Assembly: GCA_020635655.1 (NCBI GenBank)
Contig: JACJZI010000004.1
Span: forward strand, 596,066-660,065
Direction of reading: 5' to 3'
DNA: 64,000 nucleotides
DNA from: Flavobacteriales bacterium
GTDB taxonomy: Bacteria > Bacteroidota > Bacteroidia > Flavobacteriales_F > PHOS-HE28
The notes below the pieces were generated by a model. That model was not told where the DNA came from. It saw only the letters and a program-made list of their open reading frames with translations, and searched no databases. Made by a program: the position numbers and the translations under genes. Shown in pieces: positions 26,585 to 35,464 of the stretch (positions are counted from its first letter, which is position 1; each line of letters starts with the position of its first letter).

Positions 26585-27994
26585 TCAGCGCCGGATCGCC
26601 TCCACGTAAAGCATGCCCTGTTCACCCGCGGGCAACACCTCTCCCGCGCGATGCACATAGCCCACGTGCCGGATCCGTTCCACGGAGAAACCACATCGAT
26701 CCAGCAGGTCCCGCAGTCCGGGCTCATCGAAGTAGTGCAGGAAGGCCGGATGCGTGCCGCCGGAGCGGATGTAGAAGACATCTCCGAGGTCGTATCCCTG
26801 TTCGGCCAGGTCCAGATCACGATAGGCCTGGCGCGCGCGGGGGCCCCACTCATGCCCATCATTGAGGTTGAACGTGTCCAGGTACAACCGGCCTCCCGGG
26901 CGGAGGGCATCGTGCACCTTCCGCAACCAGGCCTCGCGCATGGCAACGCCCGGCACATGGCCGAATGCATAGAGGATGGTGCAGGCATCGAAATGGCCCC
27001 TGGGCACATCGGCATCCGCCCAACGGGCATTGATCGCGTGGATGCCCCGCTCAGAGGCGATGTCGGCCATGGCCCCGCTGACGTCCACCCCCCATAGTTC
27101 ATAATCCCGTCCGGACAACTGCCGGATGTTGGATGCGCGTCGTCCGGTGCCGCAGGCCAGGGCCAACATCGCATCCAGCGGCTCGATCTGGCGCAAGGCT
27201 TCCGCGATCAGGGCGTTCACGCCCTTGGTGTACTTCGTGCGCACCGGGTCGCGTGCATCCGAATCATCGTACCGTTCGGCCTGCTCCTCGTAATAGCCCC
27301 GCACCATGTCGATGATGCGTTCGTTGGTGGGTTTGGGTACCACCGGACGGATGCGATGTGACCGCGCCTGGGGCATCTGCTCGAACGGCACGAAGCGGAA
27401 GGCCTCCTTCTCCAGCTTGCTGAAGCTGCTCTCCGGTTCGCTGAACGACGCGGCCTTGGCCGAACTGTTCAGCGTGGCGATGGTGCCGTTGGCCAGATCG
27501 AAGATCCGCATGCCGTCCAGGTCCGTCAGCGCCGGGAAATAGAAATGCAGGGTGCGTGCCCAATCCTTCCGATCGGGATTGCGCAGCACGTGGATGATGC
27601 CGTCCGGCTCGGGCACCACGCCGCCCGGATCGGCGCGCATGTGCATCCGGTCGGTCATCACGCCGTCCTTGATCGTGTAGGCGATGTTCTCCAACTGGCC
27701 TTCGAGCACGAGCACGTGACCGGCGAACCCTTCGTGATGATGCACGGCGCTCGCCACGCCCGGCGGCCACGAGACAAGGACCACCTCCAACGGTTCCAGG
27801 GTCAGGATCCGGCGGTGATAGCTGCCCGGGGCGATCTCCTCGTCCGGCAGTGGTGGCAGGTCGATGCCTTGAACGTCGATGCCCCTGACGAACCTGCCCA
27901 ATGCCACCATCTCAGCGATCGCCGGACCATGCTGCTTCAGTTGGCTGACGATATGTTCCAGTCCCTTGCTCACGATGCGGACGAAGATCCCCAT
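26585..27994 (-). CDS. Fusion of cysteine-dioxygenase-like cupin and SAM-dependent methyltransferase
   Basis: A 469-residue two-domain protein. Residues about 10-165 match the type I cysteine dioxygenase/thiol dioxygenase cupin: WPPGVASAVHHHEGFAGHVLVLEG supplies two histidines (about 85 and 87) and IIHVLRN a third (about 135), so the 3-His iron site is present. Residues about 225-469 are a class I methyltransferase with motif I ALACGTGRRASNI (about 278-290), GVDVSGAMADIA and a later DALRPGGRLYLDTFN. The pairing suggests oxidation of a thiol plus methyl transfer on the same substrate or pathway; this is inference. The start 27994 begins just before the cupin. It is divergent from the ureohydrolase, 46 nt apart. 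Confidence 0.8.
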   Translation of the reverse strand: MGIFVRIVSKGLEHIVSQLKQHGPAIAEMVALGRFVRGIDVQGIDLPPLPDEEIAPGSYHRRILTLEPLEVVLVSWPPGVASAVHHHEGFAGHVLVLEGQLENIAYTIKDGVMTDRMHMRADPGGVVPEPDGIIHVLRNPDRKDWARTLHFYFPALTDLDGMRIFDLANGTIATLNSSAKAASFSEPESSFSKLEKEAFRFVPFEQMPQARSHRIRPVVPKPTNERIIDMVRGYYEEQAERYDDSDARDPVRTKYTKGVNALIAEALRQIEPLDAMLALACGTGRRASNIRQLSGRDYELWGVDVSGAMADIASERGIHAINARWADADVPRGHFDACTILYAFGHVPGVAMREAWLRKVHDALRPGGRLYLDTFNLNDGHEWGPRARQAYRDLDLAEQGYDLGDVFYIRSGGTHPAFLHYFDEPGLRDLLDRCGFSVERIRHVGYVHRAGEVLPAGEQGMLYVEAIRR

Positions 27995-28040
27995 CTCGAC
28001 CGTGGATGCCAAACCGGGATGCGTTGCGCAACTTCGCGGC

Positions 28041-29096
28041 ATGAGCAAGTCGGCGAAGATCAAGGCGTTCGACCCCAATGGTCCAGGGGCCGCCGATGCG
28101 GGCATCTATGGCCTGCCATTCACGTGCGCGGAGTCCGACATCGTGCTGGTACCCGTGCCTTGGGAAGTGACCACCAGCTTCGGGGGGGGCACCTCGATGG
28201 GTCCTGCAGCGATCCGCGAGGCCTCGTTGCAGGTGGACCTGTTGCATCCGGAGTTCCCTGACCTGTGGAAGCGCGGCATCGCCATGGACGAGATCCCCGA
28301 CGCCCTGCTGGAACAAAGCCGCGATCTGAAGAGCGAGGCCGAGGGCATCATCAGCGATCTGGCCAACGGCGTGAAGGCCACCGCCCGTCGACGCAAGTCG
28401 CTTGAGCTGATCAACGCGGAATGTGCGGTGATGAACGAATGGGTGGAGCAGCGCTGCGGCTACTGGATGGACCGGGGCAAGCTGGTGGGCCTGGTCGGTG
28501 GCGACCACAGCACCCCGCTCGGGCTCTTCCGTGCACATGCCGCGCGTCACCGCCAGTTCGGCGTCCTGCACATCGACGCCCACATGGACCTGCGGATCGC
28601 CTACGAGGGCTTCACCTACAGCCATGCCTCGATCCTGTACAACGCACTTTCGATCAAGCAGCTGACGCGGGTCGTGCAGGTGGGCATCCGCGACCATTGC
28701 CAGGAGGAGGCCGATGTGGTGCTTTCGCAGAAGAACCGCGTGAAAGTGCATACCAACGCGGCGCTGCGGACAGGGCAGTTCGAGGGGACCACCTGGATGA
28801 AGCAGTGCGACATGCTCATTGCGCAACTGCCGAAGCACGTCCATGTCAGCTTCGATATCGATGGGCTTGATCCAGCCTTGTGCCCACATACAGGAACGCC
28901 TGTTCCTGGCGGACTGCGCTATGAAGAAGCCACCTATCTGCTCTCCCGCCTGGTGGCAAGCGGCCGCACGATCATCGGCTTCGATCTGGTGGAGGTGAGC
29001 CTTACCCACGATACCGATCCCGCCGAAAGCTGGGACGCCAATGTGGGTGCCCGCCTGCTCTGGCACCTCTGCGGCGTACTGGCCGCCGGTCAGTGA
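28041..29096 (+). CDS. Arginase/agmatinase/formiminoglutamase family ureohydrolase
   Basis: A 351-residue enzyme of the ureohydrolase family. The binuclear manganese site is complete: GGDHS (about 153-157), DAHMD (about 179-183) and the SFDIDGLDP loop, followed by PGGLRYEEA and FDLVEVS with the terminal glutamate. Length is greater than E. coli SpeB and similar to Bacteroidota agmatinase-family proteins, which include formiminoglutamase-like enzymes, so substrate (agmatine, arginine or formiminoglutamate) is uncertain. hutH elsewhere in the window makes formiminoglutamate possible but is not evidence. The start 28041 gives the family N-terminus. Confidence 0.88.
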   Translation: MSKSAKIKAFDPNGPGAADAGIYGLPFTCAESDIVLVPVPWEVTTSFGGGTSMGPAAIREASLQVDLLHPEFPDLWKRGIAMDEIPDALLEQSRDLKSEAEGIISDLANGVKATARRRKSLELINAECAVMNEWVEQRCGYWMDRGKLVGLVGGDHSTPLGLFRAHAARHRQFGVLHIDAHMDLRIAYEGFTYSHASILYNALSIKQLTRVVQVGIRDHCQEEADVVLSQKNRVKVHTNAALRTGQFEGTTWMKQCDMLIAQLPKHVHVSFDIDGLDPALCPHTGTPVPGGLRYEEATYLLSRLVASGRTIIGFDLVEVSLTHDTDPAESWDANVGARLLWHLCGVLAAGQ

Positions 29097-29136
29097 GGGA
29101 ACGGGTGCGATCGATCCAGCGACGAACGACCCTTTT

Positions 29137-29167
29137 TTATCGACGAAAGAATTACTACCTTCGATAA
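29137..29167. promoter_or_regulatory. Dyad TTATCGA...TCGATAA overlapping a -7-like box TACCTTCG
   Basis: Inverted 7-bp arms TTATCGA (29137-29143) and TCGATAA (29161-29167) flank an AT-rich spacer. The second arm overlaps TACCTTCG (29156-29163), a one-mismatch -7 element pointing to the glycosyltransferase gene. This would give an unusually long leader of about 130 nt for this window. Confidence 0.35.
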
Positions 29168-29296
29168 GAAGAGAATTCGGAATTGGTTCCGTGTTCTGTG
29201 CAGTTGAAGCTTGCATCAAATGCGTGTTCCCTACTGGACCCGCACCCCGGTACTGCTCTAGTTTCGCGGTCCGGGTGGACCAACTCGGAGGACCTG

Positions 29297-30508
29297 ATGC
29301 GGACGGACACCCCCACGATCAGCGAACGATCGGACCGCCTCGACGGGATCGGCACCGCGCTTCACCGCTCGCACAAGCGGCGGATGCGTTTCCTGGTATT
29401 CTCCCCGGGAGATGCGAACAAGATGTCCACGTGGTCCAACGTGCCTTATTTCTTCACACGATCGTTGGAGCATCGCGGGCACGAAGTGGTGCGTGTGGAC
29501 ATTGGGGCGCCACTTCTCCTCAAGGGGATCTACGATGGGACCTGGTCCTTGTTGCGCAGCATCGGGATCACCCGGACCAGGCACGGGGCCTACCACAGCC
29601 GCATCCATTACTGGTACGCCCAGCGGCGGATCGAGCACGCCCTGAAAAGATTTCCGGAGCATCATCCCTTCTTCTTCACCTACACCTTCGGCGCGAATAC
29701 GCAGGGAAGGCCGTACACGTTGTTCTGCGACATGACCTTCCGCAAGGCCATCCGCTACTTCGCCGGGCGCCGACCCGATGCGCTGGAGCGGCAGACGGTG
29801 AAGCGCGAGGAGCGGAACCTGGACCATGCCGAACGGGTCATCTCGCTGTTCCCGAAACTGGCCGATGAGCTCGGACAGCACTACGGACGCAAGGTGCGGT
29901 ACTACGGCAACGTGGTGAACGTGCCGGACCTGCGCGCGGGCGCCCGTAGCCTGGAGCGCGCGACCTCGGGCAATTCCATCGTGTTCGTCGGCAAGGAGCA
30001 CTACCTGGAGGGACTGCATCTCCTGCTGGAAGCCCTGCCGCTCCTGAACGAATACCGTCGCGAACCGGTGCATCTGCACGTGATCGGCCTCACCCGTGCC
30101 CAGGCGCGGGTGAACGCGCAGGCCCATGTGACCTTCCACGGCTACCTGGACAAGGCCGACCCCGGACAGCGCCGCACGTACTACGACCTGATGGAACAGG
30201 CGCGTCTCTTCGTCAACCCGACACCGAAATGGGGGGCGTTCTCCGCCTCGCTCGAAGCGATGTACCTGCACACCCCCGTGGTGCTCTCTCCGTACATGGA
30301 GTTCACCCGCACCTTCCCGCGCTACGGCGAACTGGGCTATTTCCTCCAGTACAATGATCCCGCTGAGCTCGCTGTTACGCTGGCCCGTGCCTTCGACGAC
30401 CGTCGCGAGTGGATCAAGAAGGCCCTCGCCGCGCACGCTGCCGTGAAGGACATGACCTGGGACAACTACGTCGACCGGTTCCTGACGGACCTGAACAAGG
30501 CGAGCTAG
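29297..30508 (+). CDS. Glycosyltransferase family 4-like protein
   Basis: A 403-residue GT-B fold glycosyltransferase. The N-terminal half begins after a short leader with FLVFSPGDANKMSTWSNVPY and lacks a membrane segment. The C-terminal half has YYGNVVNVP, NSIVFVGKEHYLEGLHLLLE (acceptor or nucleotide-binding turn), HLHVIGL, VTFHGYLDK and a late E-x6-E-like region (SLEAMYLHTPVVLS), as in GT4/GT1 enzymes. It probably acts on a cell-surface polysaccharide. The start 29297 is chosen because GGAGGA lies about 6 nt upstream, one of the few clear Shine-Dalgarno sites here; 29384 is an in-frame alternative. Confidence 0.82.
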   Translation: MRTDTPTISERSDRLDGIGTALHRSHKRRMRFLVFSPGDANKMSTWSNVPYFFTRSLEHRGHEVVRVDIGAPLLLKGIYDGTWSLLRSIGITRTRHGAYHSRIHYWYAQRRIEHALKRFPEHHPFFFTYTFGANTQGRPYTLFCDMTFRKAIRYFAGRRPDALERQTVKREERNLDHAERVISLFPKLADELGQHYGRKVRYYGNVVNVPDLRAGARSLERATSGNSIVFVGKEHYLEGLHLLLEALPLLNEYRREPVHLHVIGLTRAQARVNAQAHVTFHGYLDKADPGQRRTYYDLMEQARLFVNPTPKWGAFSASLEAMYLHTPVVLSPYMEFTRTFPRYGELGYFLQYNDPAELAVTLARAFDDRREWIKKALAAHAAVKDMTWDNYVDRFLTDLNKAS

Positions 30509-30547
30509 CGTTCCACCTCGACGTCGGATCGGCCATTGCTCCCGGAC

Positions 30548-30583
30548 CCGGTGGTCGCTCCCGGATGGTCCCCTGACCACCGG
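30548..30583. terminator. Hairpin with 9-bp perfect stem downstream of the glycosyltransferase
   Basis: CCGGTGGTC (30548-30556) pairs with GACCACCGG (30575-30583) across an 18-nt loop. No T-run follows, so termination strength is uncertain. Confidence 0.35.
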
Positions 30584-30647
30584 CCATCGACCCGCACCGG
30601 CCACCAACCCACCCCTTCGTACTTTTAGCCCGCACCCCTTCCATCGA

Positions 30648-33077
30648 ATGGCCAACAGCAAACAAGCGATCGCAAGCGAGGAGAAGATCACCCTGGAGGA
30701 GTTGAAGGAAGAGATCCTGCAGGACTACCGCATCGTGCATGAAAGCCGCGAGGCCAGCCTGCTCGGGCGAAAGGAAGTGCTCACCGGCAAGGCCAAGTTC
30801 GGCATCTTCGGCGACGGCAAGGAACTGGCGCAGATCGCCATGGCCAAACAGTTCCGCCACGGCGACTGGCGCAGCGGCTATTACCGCGACCAGACCTTCA
30901 TGTTCGCCATCGGCGAGCTCACCGTGCAACAATGGTTCGCGCAGCTCTATGCCCACGCCGACCTGCAGCAGGAGCCCGCCAGCGCCGGCCGCCAGATGAA
31001 CGGCCACTATGCCACGCGCAGCCTCGACGCCGACGGCAACTGGAAGGACCTCACCGCGCAATACAACAGCAGCCCGGACGTCAGTCCCACCGCCGGACAG
31101 ATGGCGCGGTCCCTCGGACTGGCCCAAGCCAGCAAGCATTTCCGACAGGACGAGGCCCTGCACGCGCACACCCACCTGAGCGACCGCGGCAACGAGGTCA
31201 CCTTCGCCACGATCGGCGACGCCAGCACCAGCGAAGGACCGTTCTGGGAAACGGTGAACGCCGCGGGTGTGCTGCAGGTGCCGCTGGCCATCAGCGTGTG
31301 GGACGACGGCTGGGGCATCAGTGTCAGCAAGGACCACCAGACCACCAAGGGCAGCATCAGTACCGTGCTGCAGGGCTTCGCGAAGGAGGACGACACCAAC
31401 GGCCTGCGCATCTATCGTGTGAAGGGCTGGGACTACGCCGCGCTGAACCGCACCTACGAGGAGGCCATCGCGCGCTGCCGCGAAGAGCATGTGCCCTGCC
31501 TGATCCACGTGGAGGAGGTGACCCAACCGCAAGGCCACAGCACCAGCGGCAGCCACGAGCGCTACAAGAGCAACGTCACCGACTGGATCCGCGACAAGGA
31601 CGGCCATCCGAAAGAGGAAGTGCCCCTGCTGGAGTGGTACAAGATCTACGACTGCAACGTCAAGTTCCGCGAGTGGATCCTCAGCTTCCGTCCGGGTGGT
31701 GAGGCCATCGCCACCGCCGAGGAACTGGACGCGATCGAGAAGCAGGCCAAGGCCGACGTACGCGCCGCGCAAAAGGCCGCGTGGAAAGCGTTCCAGGACG
31801 AGATCAAGGCGGAGTTGGAAGAGGTCACAGGCCTGTTGGAGACCGCCGGATGTGGGGAATTGGCGAACGGATTGCGCAACACCATGGACCCCGGGCGCAA
31901 GGACGTGATGAGCGCCGCGCGTCGCGGTCTCGTCACCCCGGGCATCGAGCCAGGGTCGCGTGAAAGCCTGCAGGCGTGGGTGGACCGCGCCTTGATCGAC
32001 AACGCCGGTCGCTACGGCAGTCACCTGTATAGCCAGAGCGCGAAGAGCTGCCTGAACGTACCCGAGGTGCCGGTGGAATACGCCCCCGACGCCGAGGAGG
32101 TCGACGGCCGCATCATCATCCGCGACAACTTCCGGGCGTTGTTCGAACGCGAGCCGTTGCTGCTCACCTTCGGGGAGGACACCGGCAAGATCGGCGACGT
32201 GAACCAGGGCATGGAAGGCATGCAGGCGCGCTTCGGCGAGCTGCGTGTGAGCGATACCGGCATCCGCGAGAACACCATCATCGGTCAGGGCATCGGTCTC
32301 GCGTTGCGCGGGCTGCGTCCCGTGGCCGAGATCCAATACCTCGATTACCTGCTCTATGGCCTGCAGCCGCTGAGCGACGACCTGGCCACGGTGCAATGGC
32401 GCACCAAGGGCGGGCAGAAGGCCCCGCTGATCGTGCGCACGCGCGGGCACCGCCTCGAGGGCGTGTGGCACAGCGGCAGTCCCATGGGCATGATCACCCA
32501 CAGCCTGCGCGGCGTGGTGGTGTGCGTGCCCCGCAACATGCAGCAGGCCGCCGGCATGTACAACACCCTGCTGCAGGCCGACGATCCCGCGCTGGTGATC
32601 GAATGCCTCAACGCCTACCGCAGCAAGGAGAAGATGCCGGCCAACCTCGGCGACTTCACCGTGCCCATCGGCATCCCCGAGGTGGTGCGCGAAGGCGATG
32701 CCCTCACCCTGGTGAGCTACGGCAGCACCTTTACCATCTGCGCGCAAGCCGCGGACCGCCTGGCCGAGTTCGGCATCCACGTGGAACTGGTCGATGTGCG
32801 CACGCTCCTCCCCTTCGACCGCGAACACCGCATCGTGGAGAGCCTGAAGAAGACCAACCGCCTGCTGGTGGTGGACGAGGACGTGCCCGGCGGCGCCAGC
32901 GCCTACATCCTGCAGCAGATCCTGGAGACACAGGACGGCTACCGCTGGCTGGACAGCACGCCCACCACCCTCACCGCCAAGGCCCACCGCCCCGCCTACG
33001 GCACCGACGGCGACTACTTCAGCAAGCCCAGCGTGGAGGACGTGGTGGAGAAGGTGATGGGGGTGGTGAGGGAGTGA
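30648..33077 (+). CDS. 2-oxoacid dehydrogenase E1 component, alpha and beta subunits fused
   Basis: An 809-residue protein that joins both halves of a thiamine diphosphate E1. Residues about 20-370 are the alpha half with RSGYYRDQTFMFAIGE, the ThDP site IGDASTSEGPFWETVNAAGV and GWGISVSKDHQT. Residues about 475-809 are the beta half with LLTFGEDTGKIGDVNQGMEG, DTGIRENTIIGQGIGLALRG, IQYLDYLLYGLQPLSDDLAT and VDVRTLLPFD. It decarboxylates branched-chain or related 2-oxoacids and acylates a lipoyl E2, which is not in this window. Fused E1 proteins like this are usual in Bacteroidota. A TACTTTTA box lies 20 nt upstream of the ATG. Confidence 0.93.
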   Translation: MANSKQAIASEEKITLEELKEEILQDYRIVHESREASLLGRKEVLTGKAKFGIFGDGKELAQIAMAKQFRHGDWRSGYYRDQTFMFAIGELTVQQWFAQLYAHADLQQEPASAGRQMNGHYATRSLDADGNWKDLTAQYNSSPDVSPTAGQMARSLGLAQASKHFRQDEALHAHTHLSDRGNEVTFATIGDASTSEGPFWETVNAAGVLQVPLAISVWDDGWGISVSKDHQTTKGSISTVLQGFAKEDDTNGLRIYRVKGWDYAALNRTYEEAIARCREEHVPCLIHVEEVTQPQGHSTSGSHERYKSNVTDWIRDKDGHPKEEVPLLEWYKIYDCNVKFREWILSFRPGGEAIATAEELDAIEKQAKADVRAAQKAAWKAFQDEIKAELEEVTGLLETAGCGELANGLRNTMDPGRKDVMSAARRGLVTPGIEPGSRESLQAWVDRALIDNAGRYGSHLYSQSAKSCLNVPEVPVEYAPDAEEVDGRIIIRDNFRALFEREPLLLTFGEDTGKIGDVNQGMEGMQARFGELRVSDTGIRENTIIGQGIGLALRGLRPVAEIQYLDYLLYGLQPLSDDLATVQWRTKGGQKAPLIVRTRGHRLEGVWHSGSPMGMITHSLRGVVVCVPRNMQQAAGMYNTLLQADDPALVIECLNAYRSKEKMPANLGDFTVPIGIPEVVREGDALTLVSYGSTFTICAQAADRLAEFGIHVELVDVRTLLPFDREHRIVESLKKTNRLLVVDEDVPGGASAYILQQILETQDGYRWLDSTPTTLTAKAHRPAYGTDGDYFSKPSVEDVVEKVMGVVRE

Positions 33078-33120
33078 GCAGCACGAGTATGTGTGCTCCT
33101 GCAACTACTTGGACAACCCC

Positions 33121-33654
33121 ATGAGCGAGAAGGACTACAAGGAACGCCATCTTCCCCATCGTATGAATCTGCTGATCACGTATCGCGAGCGTTTCGTGGT
33201 TCTTTCAGACGATTAACGGCAGAAGTTCCGGGACTTGGATCGGTGTGCAAAAGACATATCAGGAATGATGATTCGGGTTCTCCTTGACGAGTTAGGGATT
33301 CATCTTCCCCTAGGCCAGGAGGCAAAAATCAAGGAGCGGCAGCCAAAATCATGGTACCTGAGTAAGACGAGCAAGCCGGGTTTGACCATCAAAGACATCG
33401 AAGCCGACAGTGCAGGGTCTTTTCTTCACGAGGCGTTGAGGTTCGGCAACAGAGCGATTGCACACGTAGAGGACAATGATATGGATCACAACTTTCGCAC
33501 AGCACAAGATGACCCTAGGCTTGTTCAGGCAATTGACTACGTCGAGGACAAGGTCGTTCACCACATTTACAGCACGCGGGCTGAGTACGATCGTGTGATG
33601 ATGCTGTGCAACAACCATATGCATCGCGAACGTGTCGACCTAGCTAGAATGTAA
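33121..33654 (+). pseudogene. Hypothetical gene interrupted by an in-frame TAA
   Basis: Reading from the ATG at 33121 gives MSEKDYKERHLPHRMNLLIT and on to SDD, then TAA (33214-33216), and the same frame continues open for 146 codons (RQKFRDLDRCAKDISGMMIR onward) to 33654. The two parts read as one helical protein of about 177 residues, and a single CAA-to-TAA change would explain the stop. The downstream part alone could start only at a TTG (33235) or later ATGs, so reinitiation is possible. The family is not recognised. Base composition is clearly lower in GC (about 45 percent in the line at 33241-33300) than the preceding E1 gene, suggesting transfer. Confidence 0.6.
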
Positions 33655-33798
33655 AAGCCCTCAGTCCAGTATCCTCCTTACTCGCATCGAGCTATTGCCG
33701 ACCCCCGATCTGGCGCGAGCGTTAGCCCAGCCGATCGGAGGGAGAGCAGGCCATCCGCTCGTGCCGTTCGGATCCGACCGGATCGGACACACCGCCGC

Positions 33799-33831
33799 AA
33801 AAAAGGACAGGCCTCACGCGGGAGGCCTGCC
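33799..33831 (-). terminator. Rho-independent terminator of the SnoaL-like gene
   Basis: On the minus strand, CAGGCCTC (33829-33822 complement) pairs with GAGGCCTG around a short loop, followed by six T residues (AAAAAA at 33799-33804 on the plus strand). It is 22 nt past the stop of the gene at 33853. Confidence 0.8.
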
Positions 33832-33852
33832 GAACGCGTTGATCACCGCCGC

Positions 33853-34251
33853 TCAGTTCATCGGCGGGGGTGAGTAGTGGAAGTGCTCCTCCACCACCTT
33901 GCCGTCCTTCACCTTGAACACGGCGATCTCGTCCAATTTGCTGCGGCCCATGCCCTTCACGCTCACGTCCATCCCCATGTGTACGGCGAAATGGTCCCCG
34001 GCCACGATGGGATCGCCGTATTCCTGGCCATGGTATTGCTCCACCATGGCCGTCCACTGGTCCTTGGCGGCCTTCACCTCCTTGAAGCCGTTGCGGCGCG
34101 TGGGCGGGCGGGCACCTTCGGGCTCCCGGCTCACCACCTGCTCGGCATACAGTTCATCCACGGCCTGTTCGTTCTTGCCCGCGCGGCACAGGTCCACGAG
34201 ACGGTGCGCCACCTCCCGGGTGGTCATCACCTTTTCCTTCGTTGTGGTCAT
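33853..34251 (-). CDS. SnoaL-like / nuclear transport factor 2-like protein
   Basis: A 132-residue cytosolic protein of the SnoaL-like NTF2 superfamily, a cone-shaped alpha+beta barrel fold. Landmarks are VMTTREVAHRLVDLCRAGKN, AVDELYAEQVVSREP, GFKEVKAAKDQWTAMVEQYH and the strand pair DEIAVFKVKDGKVVEEHFHY. Many members have no known activity; some are isomerases or polyketide cyclases, and the active site cannot be assigned here. It has its own terminator and a palindrome in its promoter, so it is probably monocistronic. Confidence 0.82.
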   Translation of the reverse strand: MTTTKEKVMTTREVAHRLVDLCRAGKNEQAVDELYAEQVVSREPEGARPPTRRNGFKEVKAAKDQWTAMVEQYHGQEYGDPIVAGDHFAVHMGMDVSVKGMGRSKLDEIAVFKVKDGKVVEEHFHYSPPPMN

Positions 34252-34597
34252 GATCCTTGATGTTTAAGGTTTGACGGTACAAGTGTACCCCCGTGAAAAA
34301 GGGATGATGTTACCCTGAATGTGAAGTTGTGATGGATGGTTGGGTGGGCCTTTCGATACTGCTCCGGGCATTCACGACCCACATAGTCCACTTCCTCCAA
34401 TACACCCCAATACTCATTGATCATGGATGGACCGGTCTATGGTCCTGGCCCAAGCACAAGTGCGATAAGAAGAGCTCGGATCATTGCACATGCGGGACCT
34501 ACCCAGCATAATTATGGAACTTGCCTTCAGACATCTTGACCGAAAAAGAACGACCTGGTCGATGGGAGGGTCTTCAGCGGCGAAAGGTGTTCCAGGG
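34252..34597. other. Non-coding stretch of 346 bases with a palindrome near the SnoaL-like promoter
   Basis: Apart from GGTACA-AG-TGTACC (34276-34289), which overlaps a TACACTTG -7-like element on the minus strand 25 nt before the SnoaL-like ATG, I see no gene or repeat. Short open frames on both strands have no recognisable product. Confidence 0.5.
34276..34289 (-). promoter_or_regulatory. Palindrome GGTACA-N2-TGTACC overlapping -7-like element
   Basis: Perfect 6-bp arms separated by 2 bases. On the minus strand it contains TACACTTG (one mismatch to TAnnTTTG), so a bound protein would block the SnoaL-like promoter. The regulator is unknown. Confidence 0.4.
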
Positions 34598-35464
34598 TCA
34601 CTTGAACGGTGCAAGCATCCGAGCGATCATCTCCGGTCTCTTCCTTTCCACAAAGTCCTGCTTCCAGTGCACAGCATCCTCGAGTTCGTCATCCGGATAG
34701 GTGGCTATCGATCTGAAATAGGGTTCAAATAGACCCTCCAACTCCGTACCCGCGACCTGCTCCCTGATGTGTGCCCAGCCGTTATACTTCTCCATGGCCG
34801 CCGTGCCTACGGGAGGGGAGGCCAAGATCAAACGGACGCTGTTGGACGCACATAGACGCTTCAATTCGACCAACCAATGGATAGCCCATTCCGACAGCTC
34901 ATCCGGCCGTTTATATACCCCATTCTCCAAGTTCCTTTCAGAGATCGGGAGGAACTTCATTGGAGGCAGGACATACCAATACAAAGAAGGTGTGCTGTCC
35001 AACTTGTCGGTTAGGGTACTATCTGCCCATTCCAAATCCTCGTCGGAAAGGAACGGCTTGACGAAATTGTCGAGCGTATTTCTCCGCTCGAACTTATGCC
35101 CGATAACATTAGGAACGCTCATGAAGAGCACAACCTTTAGACCCTTGAAATGCGCGATGGCTCGCTTCGTGAGCAGGTATTGACCGATGGCATAGACCGA
35201 CCCGTTCGATGTAAGTACATGGCGATGGTCCAAGGGCATCAGCTGTCCGGACACACTATCACCGATGAAAAGAGTATCAGCGACCTGGTCCTTTTCGGCA
35301 GCTCGGATCCGCTCGACCACGTTCAACCAGACCTTGGGATAGCCCAGACCAACAAAGAGACCTGGTCGGCGGTAACCGACCCACGAAAGGGCGACAAATG
35401 CGATGAAGATGACCAGTGCAGCCTTGGCTACCCAAAGGAGGAACCGGGTCATATCCTTATCCAT
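34598..35464 (-). CDS. SGNH/DltD-AlgX-like membrane-anchored protein, partner of MBOAT acyltransferase
   Basis: A 288-residue protein with one N-terminal membrane helix (about residues 8-28) and a periplasmic domain. It has the motif FIGDSVSGQLMP, a GDS-type nucleophile site, and a later segment ASPPVGTAAMEKYNG, as in SGNH-hydrolase-like partners of MBOAT enzymes (AlgJ/AlgX, DltD). A catalytic Asp-x-x-His could be DAVHWKQD near the C-terminus. Its ATG overlaps the MBOAT stop by one base (TGATG), so the two act together, probably to O-acetylate a surface polysaccharide. GC is lower than in flanking chromosome. Confidence 0.75.
   Translation of the reverse strand: MDKDMTRFLLWVAKAALVIFIAFVALSWVGYRRPGLFVGLGYPKVWLNVVERIRAAEKDQVADTLFIGDSVSGQLMPLDHRHVLTSNGSVYAIGQYLLTKRAIAHFKGLKVVLFMSVPNVIGHKFERRNTLDNFVKPFLSDEDLEWADSTLTDKLDSTPSLYWYVLPPMKFLPISERNLENGVYKRPDELSEWAIHWLVELKRLCASNSVRLILASPPVGTAAMEKYNGWAHIREQVAGTELEGLFEPYFRSIATYPDDELEDAVHWKQDFVERKRPEMIARMLAPFK

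Noticed and set aside
30414..33104. Very long minus-strand open frame (about 896 codons) opposite the E1 gene
   Set aside because: It is an antisense shadow of a well-supported fused E1 gene in a high-GC genome; its translation is rich in His/Gly/Val and lacks any domain.
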